Below, one piece after another: positions 45,136 through 53,473 of a stretch of 64,000 bases of DNA. Within the stretch, counting starts at the first letter, position 1. Each line of letters starts with the position of its first letter. Both the position numbers and the translations under genes were made by a program. This DNA comes from Thioalkalivibrio nitratireducens DSM 14787 (GTDB lineage Bacteria; Pseudomonadota; Gammaproteobacteria; Ectothiorhodospirales; Ectothiorhodospiraceae): assembly GCF_000321415.2 (NCBI RefSeq), contig NC_019902.2, positions 3,100,001 through 3,164,000 of the forward strand, read 5' to 3'. The notes beneath the pieces were generated by a model that saw only the letters and a list, made by a program, of their open reading frames with translations, was not told the origin of the DNA and did not search any database.

Positions 45136-46302
45136 TCAACCCTGGCGGTCCCGGTACGCGCGCCAGCGCTGGTACTGCGGCCAGTCGCGGTAGGCCCCGC
45201 TGGACACGTATTCCAGCCGCGCGAGGAAGCTCTCCAACAGGTCCTGGCGAATCGCGTCGGGCAGCTGCCCAGAGTGATCAATCAACCAGGTGCTGTCCAT
45301 GCGGAAGGCCTCCTCTCCATCCTCGGCGAAGAACACGAGCCCCGGCCGGTGGGTCAGCGCGAGCTCCGCCGCCAGTGCCTCCGCGCTGCCGTGGCGGCCG
45401 TCCGGCAGGACCGCAACGCCGGGCCGGTCGGTGTTCAATCGCAGCGTGTGGAAACCGTCGAGCACCTCCTGTACCGCTGGATGCGCCAGGACCTGCTCGC
45501 CCAGGCGCCGACATTCCTCGCATCCATCGCGTTCGAACAGCACCAGCGACGGACGTGGATTAGCCGTACGCTGGGCGGCGAGATCGGCCGGCGGTTGCTG
45601 GAAACCGGCGAGGCGCGTATCGGAAGCCGGAGCACCCGCGACGGCGTCCGCCCGCGAATCCTGATCCTGAAGCCGCGCCGCGTAGTCACGCAAAGACTCC
45701 TGCTGCCAGGCATCGGACTCCAGGTACCCAAGGATCAGATGCATCCGCTCGGCATCCGCGAAGCCGACATAGCGCAGCATGCGCTCACCGGACGCGTCCA
45801 CGAACAGAAGCGTCGGGGTGAAGGTCGCGCGCTCGTGCTCGGACAGTTCGCGCGCTCGGTACATCTGGCCGTCCAACCCGACCATCTCCACGTCACTGAA
45901 GACATCGACCGCGAGCACATCGAACTGTCCGGACAGGCGCCGCACGACTTCCGGATCCTGGAACGTGCTGCGCGTCATTGCGACGCAGTGCAGGCAGGTC
46001 TCGGCGCTGAAGAACAGAGCGACGCCTCGCTTCCCGCGCGCGACCGCGTCGTCGAGATCGCCCGGCAGATCGTACAGGCTCGGCGCGAACCACTCCGGGT
46101 ACTCCAAGCGCTCGCGGGCGTCGCTTGCCGTCGCCAGCAGCAGCGTGGCAAGCACAAGCAGTGCAAGCGCGACGATGCCCCGAGGCATTCCGTGACGACC
46201 GGCGACCCCGGGTCCATGCCCCGTCCCGCCGTCGGTCATAACCCGGCTGCGGGTGGTACGGATCATGCCCCGACTCGGCCGGGACCAGCGAGCAAGACTC
46301 AT
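45136..46302 (-). CDS. Membrane-anchored protein with two thioredoxin-like domains
   Basis: About 388 residues. A basic N-terminal stretch leads to one hydrophobic segment (IVALALLVLATLLLA), then two thioredoxin-fold domains. The first has ETCLHCVAM and is like SoxW/DsbD-gamma-type domains (ALFFSAETCLHC, DVFSDVEMVGLDG, TFTPTLLFVD). The second has RDGCEECRRLG and RPGLVFFAEDGEE. Both CxxC pairs face the periplasm. The ATG at 46302 has AGGAG eight bases upstream; a start at 46188 would give a classic short signal instead. It likely reduces or shuffles disulfides or persulfides; nearby DsrE suggests sulfur metabolism. Confidence 0.8.
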   Translation of the reverse strand: MSLARWSRPSRGMIRTTRSRVMTDGGTGHGPGVAGRHGMPRGIVALALLVLATLLLATASDARERLEYPEWFAPSLYDLPGDLDDAVARGKRGVALFFSAETCLHCVAMTRSTFQDPEVVRRLSGQFDVLAVDVFSDVEMVGLDGQMYRARELSEHERATFTPTLLFVDASGERMLRYVGFADAERMHLILGYLESDAWQQESLRDYAARLQDQDSRADAVAGAPASDTRLAGFQQPPADLAAQRTANPRPSLVLFERDGCEECRRLGEQVLAHPAVQEVLDGFHTLRLNTDRPGVAVLPDGRHGSAEALAAELALTHRPGLVFFAEDGEEAFRMDSTWLIDHSGQLPDAIRQDLLESFLARLEYVSSGAYRDWPQYQRWRAYRDRQG

Positions 46303-46559
46303 GGCGATACTCCTAGATGTGGCACCAGAAATGAGACGCCCGCGCGGGCGCCCGCATTCCGGACGCGCGCGTCCCTCGCTGCGCTCGGCGCAGCTGGAGA
46401 CCGGGGGGTTCACCCACCGGCACACGCCCGCCGGCGAGCGGCGTCAAGCCACCGGCTGCATTCGAGACGCGGATCGAGGCCGGAACAACGATCGTAGGCC
46501 GCGGCTGGCAACACGCGTCCCACCACCCTCTCCTGCGCGCTGCCTACCCGAGCTGCAGA

Positions 46560-47675
46560 TCAGGCCAGCAGGGTCGTCAGCGACGTGAAGTCCATGCCAT
46601 GCGCATCGGCCACCGTGCGGTGGGTGATCTGGCCATCAAGCACGTTCACGCCGCGGGCCAGCGCCGGATCCTCCTGCACCGCCTGCCGCCAGCCGCGGTC
46701 TGCCAGCGCCAGCGCATGACGCAGCGTCGCATGGGTCAGCGCAAGCGTGGAGGTGTACGGCACCGCGCCGGGCATGTTCGTCACGGCGTAGTGCAGCACG
46801 TCTTCGGCCAGGAAGCTCGGTTCGTCGTGGCTCGTCGGACGGGAAGTCTCGACGCAACCGCCCTGGTCGACCGAGACGTCGACCACCACCGCGCGCGGCT
46901 TCATCGCCGCGACCATCTTGCGGGTCACCAGCACCGGGGTTCTCGCCCCGGCCACCAGCACCGCGCCGATCACCAGGTCGGCCTCGGACACCTGGCGCTC
47001 GAGATCGTGACGGTTCGAATGCAGGGTATGCACCGTGTTCCCCCAAAAGCGGTCGAGCTGACGCAGGCGGTCCAGGTCGACATCCATCACCGACACATTG
47101 GCGCCCATGCCGCGCGCGACATAGGCGGCATTGCACCCTACGCTGCCCGCACCCAGGATCAGCACGTTGGCCGGCGGCACACCCGGGACACCCCCCATCA
47201 ACACGCCGCGACCGCCGTTGGGCCGCTGCAACAGTGCCGCGCCCACCTGTGCCGACATCCGCCCCGCGACCTCGGACATCGGCGCCAGCAGCGGCAACCG
47301 GCCATCGGGCAACTCGACCGTCTCGTAGGCGATGCACACCGCGCCGGAGCGCACCAGACGCTCGGTCTGGGACCGGTCGGGGGCCAGGTGCAGGAAGGCG
47401 AACAGCACCTGGCCCGTACGCAGCAGGGGCATTTCCGAGGGTTGCGGTTCCTTGACCTTCACCACCAGTTCGGCCTCGCCGAACAGTTCCGCCGCACGCC
47501 CGACCAGGCGTGCACCGGCCGCCGCGTAGTCCTCGTCCGGGAAGGACGAGCCCTCGCCCGCGCCGTGCTCGACCAGCACGGTATGACCGTGAGCGACGAA
47601 TTCGGCGACCCCCGCGGGCGTCATCCCGACCCGGAACTCGTTGTTCTTGATCTCCCTCGGCACCCCGATGATCAT
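46560..47675 (-). CDS. ald: Alanine dehydrogenase
   Basis: A 371-residue enzyme of standard length. The N-terminal domain starts MIIGVPREIKNNEFRVGMTP with the substrate-binding arginine, and VVKVKEPQPSE carries the conserved lysine region. The Rossmann part has VLILGAGSVGCNAAYVARGM and a VSVMDVDLDRLR acidic residue for NAD. It interconverts alanine and pyruvate plus ammonia with NAD. It is the only gene in its transcript, with about 250 bases to the next gene downstream. Confidence 0.96.
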   Translation of the reverse strand: MIIGVPREIKNNEFRVGMTPAGVAEFVAHGHTVLVEHGAGEGSSFPDEDYAAAGARLVGRAAELFGEAELVVKVKEPQPSEMPLLRTGQVLFAFLHLAPDRSQTERLVRSGAVCIAYETVELPDGRLPLLAPMSEVAGRMSAQVGAALLQRPNGGRGVLMGGVPGVPPANVLILGAGSVGCNAAYVARGMGANVSVMDVDLDRLRQLDRFWGNTVHTLHSNRHDLERQVSEADLVIGAVLVAGARTPVLVTRKMVAAMKPRAVVVDVSVDQGGCVETSRPTSHDEPSFLAEDVLHYAVTNMPGAVPYTSTLALTHATLRHALALADRGWRQAVQEDPALARGVNVLDGQITHRTVADAHGMDFTSLTTLLA

Positions 47676-48215
47676 GCGCTGCCCCCGTCAAACCGCCCGA
47701 CCCTTGCCTGCCGGCCTGCGGCCTTGGCACCCACGATCAGTCTAGACCACTCCCCGGCACCACGATTACACCTGCGATGAGCAGCCACACCGATGGCCCC
47801 GTCGCATCGATCGACGATGGTTTCACGCTGCGCCGGCACGGGAATTCCAGGCAGGGGAACCCATCCCATCGCAAAGCTCTACCGGAAGAACGATCCGACG
47901 CCCTGTGCGAGCTGCCCTGTCCCCCAGCGTCATGCGCCGAGGGGGAGGGGGCTGAGCGACGGTCGGGGCACCCCCGGTGCCGGAACGGCGGATGCCGGCC
48001 TGCAGCCCATTTCGCCCTGCCCTCCCCACCTGCGCCCGCCGGGGCTCTCATGCTCGAGGGGCGATGGCTCGCCATCACAGGTAACGGCAGGGGAGTCCCT
48101 TGTAATCGGGTCTGCCAGTGGCCGCCCGAATCGGCGATCCGGCCGACGTGTCCGCGTTACGCCAGCACGTTCCAACCTCGAGCGGATGGCCGCCAGGGCC
48201 GCGGCAGCCGATGCG
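47676..48215. other. Intergenic region, no gene seen
   Basis: About 540 bases. Contains a small perfect inverted repeat GATGGCTCGCCATC (near 48063) but no convincing coding frame. Confidence 0.4.
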
Positions 48216-48626
48216 TCACTCGTCTGCAAACATGGCGTCCACCTCACGGCGCCATTGCTCGTCGCTGTACTGCGACCCGTTGAGCATCGTGCTCCACTTG
48301 CGCACCAGCGCGGCCGCTGCCAGCGCTTCCTTGACCTCGGCATCACTGGCGCCCTGCGCCCGAGCCGCCCGGTTGTGATAGTAGACGCAGTAGTCACACG
48401 GAACCTGCGCCGCAACGGCCAGCGCGATCAGTTCCTTGGTCTTCACATCCAGCGCCGCGTCCGGGTGCAGGAACACGGACTCGTAGCTCTCCCAGGCAGA
48501 GGTGACGCCCTGCTCGGGGAAGGTTTCCTGGATGAACGCCGGTGCCTCGCCGCTGTGTACCGGGGCAACGAATGCCATCGTCGCGATGATCAAGGCGGAT
48601 GCAGTCGTCGTAATGATCGGTTTCAT
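48216..48626 (-). CDS. Exported carboxymuconolactone decarboxylase / AhpD-like protein
   Basis: A 136-residue protein with an N-terminal signal (about 1-25, ending VHSGEA) followed by one AhpD-like domain. KTKELIALAVAAQVPCDYCVYYH contains the CxxC-x3-H active site that in AhpD reduces peroxiredoxin-linked disulfides. Export to the periplasm is unusual for this mostly cytoplasmic family. It lies just downstream of a small hypothetical gene and divergent from a GlxA-type regulator, so the three may form one regulated unit. Confidence 0.85.
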   Translation of the reverse strand: MKPIITTTASALIIATMAFVAPVHSGEAPAFIQETFPEQGVTSAWESYESVFLHPDAALDVKTKELIALAVAAQVPCDYCVYYHNRAARAQGASDAEVKEALAAAALVRKWSTMLNGSQYSDEQWRREVDAMFADE

Positions 48627-48653
48627 GGTGACCTCCGATGAAGGCTGTCGTGT

Positions 48654-48944
48654 TCATCCGGCCGCAAGCTCGGTGCTCGGACCGGGGTCGTACGCCGGCA
48701 ACCCGATCGCCCGCTCCTCGGCGACCGGAAAGTAGCGCTGGGTGCTGGCATCCCCGAGTGTCGGATCCAGGTGGTCGCGGAGCCGCTCGAGCGATGGTGC
48801 CTCGTAGAGACCCACTGCCCGGCTCAGATCGGTGGCAGGCAGGAACAGGTGCACCTGCAGCCCTTCCGGAAGCGGAAAGACCTGTTCAGCACACGGCTGG
48901 AACCTCGCCGCGTCGTGGATCTCATGTTCGATGGTGACAAACAT
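48654..48944 (-). CDS. Small hypothetical protein
   Basis: A 96-residue cytoplasmic protein starting MFVTIEHEIHDAARFQPCAE and continuing QVHLFLPATDLSRAVGLYEA, then LRDHLDPTLGDASTQRYFPV. The GAGGAGAGG ribosome site fixes the start. It has the look of a small ferredoxin-like or dimeric alpha-beta-barrel protein, but I do not recognise the family. It is 27 bases upstream of the AhpD-like gene, so they are likely co-transcribed, and divergent from the regulator at 49103. Confidence 0.7.
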   Translation of the reverse strand: MFVTIEHEIHDAARFQPCAEQVFPLPEGLQVHLFLPATDLSRAVGLYEAPSLERLRDHLDPTLGDASTQRYFPVAEERAIGLPAYDPGPSTELAAG

Positions 48945-49102
48945 GGTCCTCTCCTCGCGTTTGGCAGTGAGTATCCAGGAGTCGTGGCGGACCGTTTTGC
49001 GTCCGCCTTTCGTCCTGGATTCCACGATGCGCCTTGCGCGTCATCCATGCCAGAGCCAGACTGATCAGGAACGGTCCATTCTCATCAGCGGGGCTGACGA
49101 CC

Positions 49103-50134
49103 ATGGAGACGAAGGACCAACCCCGGCGCGTCAGTGTGCTTGCGCTCCCCGAAGAGTCCACCGGAACCCCCATTCACGGCCTGTTCGAGACGCTGAAGCT
49201 CGCCGATGCCCTGGTCAACGGACCCAATGCCGGTACCGCACGGCTGTTCGAGGTCGAGATCGTCGGCCCCGAGCGCGGCATCTTCCCCAGCGCCTGTGGT
49301 CTGCCGCTCGAAGTCCACCGCCCCATCCGCGAGGTGGACGACACCGATATCGTGATCACCGCATCGATGCTGTTCGAAAATCAGGAATGGGTGGTCGGAC
49401 AGCACCCCGAGACGGTGGATTGGCTGCAGCGCATGCACGGCAATGGGGCAGACCTGTGTTCGGCCTGCGCCGGAGCCCTGCTGCTGGCCGAAACCGGCCT
49501 CCTCGACGGCCTGGAGACCACGACGCACTGGGCCTTTGCCCCCACCTTTCGGCGCAACTTCCCCAACATCCGCCTGCGTGTCGACGAGTTGCTCATCGTG
49601 GCGGGCAAGAATCGCGAGTTCGTGATGTCCGGTGCCGCGAGCTCCTGGCAGGATCTGATCCTCTTCTTGATCGCGCGCCATGTCAGCCCCGATGCCGCGC
49701 AGGGAATCGGAAAGTTCCTGCTGTACCACTGGGACTCGAGAAGCCAGGCACCCTTTGTTCCGTTCGTACCCGCCAGCGATCATGGCGACGGTGCGATCCT
49801 GGAGGTCCAGGAGTGGCTCGATGACGGCGACCTGATGGATGTCTCCGTCGACGCGATGGCCCACCGATGTGCGTTGCCGCGTCCCACTTTCAATCGCCGT
49901 TTCAAGCGGGCGACCGGCCACACTCCCATCGGCTACCTCCAGCATCTGCGGGTGGAGAAGGCCAAGCGTCTGCTCGAAGGTACCGATCAGCCGGTGGACG
50001 AGATCAGCTGGCAGGTAGGCTACGAAGAAACCGCCGCGTTCCGGCGCGTCTTCAAGCGGATCACCCGGCTAAGCCCCGGTCAGTTCCGCCGAAAATTCCG
50101 TTTCCCGGTCAAGGCGCACGCCGAGTCGAGGTGA
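49103..50134 (+). CDS. GlxA-type transcriptional regulator (DJ-1/PfpI + AraC)
   Basis: A 343-residue regulator. The N-terminal half is a DJ-1/PfpI-like sensor with LCSACAGALLLAETGLLDG, where the cysteine is in the nucleophile-elbow position. The C-terminal half is an AraC-type double helix-turn-helix (MAHRCALPRPTFNRRFKRAT and EISWQVGYEETAAFRRVFKR). GlxA proteins are usually activators that sense a small molecule. It is divergent from the small hypothetical and AhpD-like genes with about 160 bases between, so it probably controls them. Confidence 0.92.
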   Translation: METKDQPRRVSVLALPEESTGTPIHGLFETLKLADALVNGPNAGTARLFEVEIVGPERGIFPSACGLPLEVHRPIREVDDTDIVITASMLFENQEWVVGQHPETVDWLQRMHGNGADLCSACAGALLLAETGLLDGLETTTHWAFAPTFRRNFPNIRLRVDELLIVAGKNREFVMSGAASSWQDLILFLIARHVSPDAAQGIGKFLLYHWDSRSQAPFVPFVPASDHGDGAILEVQEWLDDGDLMDVSVDAMAHRCALPRPTFNRRFKRATGHTPIGYLQHLRVEKAKRLLEGTDQPVDEISWQVGYEETAAFRRVFKRITRLSPGQFRRKFRFPVKAHAESR

Positions 50135-50193
50135 ATCGCCGCAGTCCCGCGCGGCGGTACGCGCCTGCGCTGGCGGATTACAGGTACGGTGCA

Positions 50194-51921
50194 CTATGCC
50201 GGCTCTTCATCCGCGCGCACCGCGTCGAGCCCCTGGCGCTGTTCCGCTTCTCCCCCGGCAGCAGCCGGCAGGTCGCCAATATGGGATTTGAGACGCTGGA
50301 TCCCGGTCTCGGTCCAGTTCGGCGGCGCACTGACTTCGCGCCAGGCGTCGATGTAGTGTTCGGTGGCGTAGCGGTGGCCGTAGCCGATCGGCGCCTTGTC
50401 GGCCGCGAAGATGTCGACGGCGAGTTGCAGCAGGGTGACGACCGGGAACCACCGCAAGCTGGGCGAGACGTCGGCGCCACGCGGCTCGGCCATCCATTCC
50501 GGCGCCCGGAACAGCGACTCGGGCTCGAAGAACGTGATGGGATCGCTCGCGTACTGCAGGTAGACGATCCGCAGCGGCCCCCAGTCGGCAGCAAAGCGCT
50601 CCGGCGGGGCGTACTGGTTGCTGAATCGGACCACGGAACCATCCCGGAACCGGGGTAGCCAGGCCGGCGTCCCGGGCTTGCGGTGGTCGGTCACCCAGCG
50701 CCAGGTACTGCTCCGGAACGGTGGGCCGGACCAGAGGGCACCGTGCACCGGGTCGCCAACAATGTCCCAGATATCCACCGAGCGCTGAGAGTTCAATGCA
50801 CCCAGGCTCAGCCCGTGGAGATACAGGCGCGGCCGCTGGTCGGCGGGCAGGTCGGTCCAGTGCTGGTAGATGGCCTGGAACAATTCCCGGGCGGTCTCGG
50901 CCCCGTACTCCGGCTGTACCAGCAGCGTCAGCCAACTCGGCAGGTACGAATACTGCACGGCCACACTGGCGACATCACCACGGTGCAGGTACTCGAGACT
51001 GTCGATAGCACCCGGATCCACCCAGCCCGTTCCGGTCGGCGTAATGATCGCGAGCACCGACCGTTCGAACGCGCCGGTGCGCTTCAGCTCATCGAGTGCG
51101 AGGGCCACGCGCTCGTCGATCGTCTCGGCGGAGTTCAGGCCCACGTAGACACGCACCGGCGCAACCACCTCCGTCCCGGAAAAGGCCTCCAGGTCCTGCC
51201 GCCCCGGACCACCGACGACGAAGCGGCGGCCCTGGCGGCCGAGATCCTGCCAGGCCACTAGGGAGGCGTCGCTGCCGGTGGTTCCGGCGTGCTGCGGCGG
51301 ATCCATCTCGGGCTCGATGAATGCATCGAGTTGCTGAAAGGAGGCGTCGAAGGTGCCGAGAACCACGCGCGTCGCGAGCCCGTCGACCAGCGCCCAGAAG
51401 AGCAGCACTGCGACCAGCACGCCCAGCACGTTCGAGATCCTTCTCGGTGCGACGCGGCTGAACCTGCGCGCAAGCAGCCGTGCAACGAAGCGGAACGCAC
51501 GCGCCACCAGCAATAGCAACGCGAACAGGAGCACCGCCGCCGCACCGAGCCCGAACAGATGGATGCCCTCCACCGGTGCCATCTCCATCCGCACGCGCAC
51601 CGAGTCTTGCCACGCCGAGGCCTGCAGCAGGAAGACCAGCGCAACGCCGAGGCTCAGAGCGGCGAGGGGCCACTTGAGAATTTCCTGGACCCACTCGCGC
51701 GGAACCGGAAGCTCCATGTAGCTCCAAAGCCAGCGCAGAAACACGCCAACCCCGTACCCGGCTGCAAGCGCAACGCCCGACAGCAGTGCTTGAAGCACAA
51801 AGGGCCGGGGAACCAGGCTGGGTGTCAGCGATACCGCGAAGAACAGCACGCCCGTAACCAGCCCGGTGGCCGACAGCGATCGCCACAACCGTCTCATGCT
51901 CGCCTGCACTCGCATGGCCAT
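50194..51921 (-). CDS. Membrane alpha/beta-hydrolase (Abhydrolase_9 family)
   Basis: A 575-residue protein. Four N-terminal helices (about residues 15-185) form the family membrane domain (LFFAVSLTPSLVPRP opens it). The soluble hydrolase domain follows, with nucleophile elbow YLHGLSLGALNS and conserved ALWSGPPFRSSTW and VYLQYASDPITFFEPESLF. This matches the two-part Abhydrolase_9 proteins of unknown substrate. The ATG at 51921 opens the family N-terminus; the frame remains open upstream to 52734 but is not protein-like there. Confidence 0.88.
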   Translation of the reverse strand: MAMRVQASMRRLWRSLSATGLVTGVLFFAVSLTPSLVPRPFVLQALLSGVALAAGYGVGVFLRWLWSYMELPVPREWVQEILKWPLAALSLGVALVFLLQASAWQDSVRVRMEMAPVEGIHLFGLGAAAVLLFALLLLVARAFRFVARLLARRFSRVAPRRISNVLGVLVAVLLFWALVDGLATRVVLGTFDASFQQLDAFIEPEMDPPQHAGTTGSDASLVAWQDLGRQGRRFVVGGPGRQDLEAFSGTEVVAPVRVYVGLNSAETIDERVALALDELKRTGAFERSVLAIITPTGTGWVDPGAIDSLEYLHRGDVASVAVQYSYLPSWLTLLVQPEYGAETARELFQAIYQHWTDLPADQRPRLYLHGLSLGALNSQRSVDIWDIVGDPVHGALWSGPPFRSSTWRWVTDHRKPGTPAWLPRFRDGSVVRFSNQYAPPERFAADWGPLRIVYLQYASDPITFFEPESLFRAPEWMAEPRGADVSPSLRWFPVVTLLQLAVDIFAADKAPIGYGHRYATEHYIDAWREVSAPPNWTETGIQRLKSHIGDLPAAAGGEAEQRQGLDAVRADEEPA

Positions 51922-52395
51922 GATTGTGCCAAAGGGTTCCGAAAACTGCTTGCACTGCGTTTGGTTCCCAGAGGCTGGCCTGGCGAAGATGGGGAAGACT
52001 CCGTGAAGACGATCCTTCCCAGGCACCAGACCCTCGCACTGACACGAGCGTTGGCGCTCCCGCACGGGGCCGGCGCGAAACCGTGGACGCGAAGGAGCGG
52101 GAAACCCGGCGCAAAGCCTTGGTATCCGGGCGTGGAGACCTCGAAGGCGTGGCTGAGATCCAGGCGGTTTCCAGCTCCGGTCCGCCACAGACCACGCCCG
52201 TGACGTCGACGTCCTCCCGGGTGTCTCTGGCACCGATCGGCTTGGGTGTCCGCTGATGTCTCTGAGAAGATGGAGGTGTTCCGGTACCTGGGAGTCCACC
52301 ATAATGCATATCGCGCGGGACAGCCCTTTTGCCTGCGAGACGCGCTCAGACCGCCGAACCCTTGAAGACCCGGCTTTCAACGCAGGAGGTTTGCG
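51922..52395. other. Divergent intergenic region, no gene seen
   Basis: About 470 bases between the hydrolase and the NDUFA9-like gene; no coding frame, repeat or RNA was recognised. Confidence 0.4.
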
Positions 52396-53322
52396 ATGAC
52401 TCCCGACATCACCACGGTTTTCGGCGGCACGGGGTTTCTGGGCAGCCGGATCGTCCGGGAGATCGTGGCTTCGGGCAGACCGGTCCGTATCGCTGCACGC
52501 CATCCGGTCCGGCCGGCCTGGGCAGGCGCCGGTGACGCCATTGAGCTGGCCACGGCCAACATCCATGACGAAACCAGCGTCGCCCGGGCCCTGGACGGCG
52601 CCACGGCAGCCGTCAATGCGGTAAGCCTCTACGCCGAGGCCGGCGGTCACGACACTTTCGAGGCCGTGCACGTGACGGGTGCCGGCCGGATGGCCCGCCT
52701 GGCGCGGGAGGCCGGCGTCCGGCGGCTGGTGCACATTTCTGGTATCGGCGCGGACGTGACGTCGCCTTCATTCTATGTGCGCGCCCGTGCCCGTGGTGAG
52801 CAGAGCGTACGGGCGGCATTCCCGAATGCGGTCATCGTTCGACCCAGCGTACTCTTCGGTCCACAAGACGCCTTCCTCGCGAACCTGGCCCGTCTCGCGC
52901 AGCTCCCGGTCATACCGCTGTTCGGCCGCGGCGATACGCGCCTGCAGCCGGTGTTCGTCGACGACGTAGCCCAGGCCGTCGCCCGCCTGACCGCGGCTGC
53001 CGATCCCGCGGCATCGCTGTTCGAGCTGGGCGGCGCCCGCGTCTACCGCTACCGCGAGATCGTGGAGCAGGTACTCGACCACTGCGGACGACGACGCCGG
53101 CTGCTGATGCCGGTTCCGTTCCTGCTGTGGCGGACGCTGGCGGGCCTGACGATGTTTCTGCCGAACCCGCCGCTGACACGGGACCAGGTGCTGCTGATGC
53201 AGAAGGACAACGTCGTCCATCCCGGCACGGCCACCTTCGCGGACCTGGGTATCGCGCCGCACTCCTTGGAGGAAAGCCTGCCGCACTGCCTGAAACCCGG
53301 TCAAGGTCGCGATACCCCGTGA
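52396..53322 (+). CDS. NAD(P)-binding NDUFA9-like reductase
   Basis: A 308-residue atypical short-chain dehydrogenase. The cofactor site is TTVFGGTGFLGSRIVREIV at the very start; GVRRLVHISGIGAD, then RARARGEQSVRAAFPNAVIV and RPSVLFGPQDAF follow as in complex I NDUFA9-like proteins. The C-terminal half has LQPVFVDDVAQAVARL. In bacteria these proteins are linked to quinone biosynthesis or complex I but are not well characterised. AGGAGG lies six bases before the ATG. It converges on the flavodoxin-UbiA fusion, which also points to quinones. Confidence 0.88.
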   Translation: MTPDITTVFGGTGFLGSRIVREIVASGRPVRIAARHPVRPAWAGAGDAIELATANIHDETSVARALDGATAAVNAVSLYAEAGGHDTFEAVHVTGAGRMARLAREAGVRRLVHISGIGADVTSPSFYVRARARGEQSVRAAFPNAVIVRPSVLFGPQDAFLANLARLAQLPVIPLFGRGDTRLQPVFVDDVAQAVARLTAAADPAASLFELGGARVYRYREIVEQVLDHCGRRRRLLMPVPFLLWRTLAGLTMFLPNPPLTRDQVLLMQKDNVVHPGTATFADLGIAPHSLEESLPHCLKPGQGRDTP

Positions 53323-53473
53323 TGCCCCCGCCCGGTTGAGTACTATGGCCAGCGACGCGCGGGAGCTGGGCTTCGCAGTCGAATACTCACCCGCAGTCCT
53401 CGTGGCGGCACGAACGGGTCCGACCCTGCGCCCCCGGTCAATGCCCCCCAGCCAGTCCCGGAGCCCCAGTCTC

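Noticed and set aside
50194-52734. 846-codon reading of the alpha/beta hydrolase
   Set aside because: The first 271 codons have no protein character; the family starts at about 51921.
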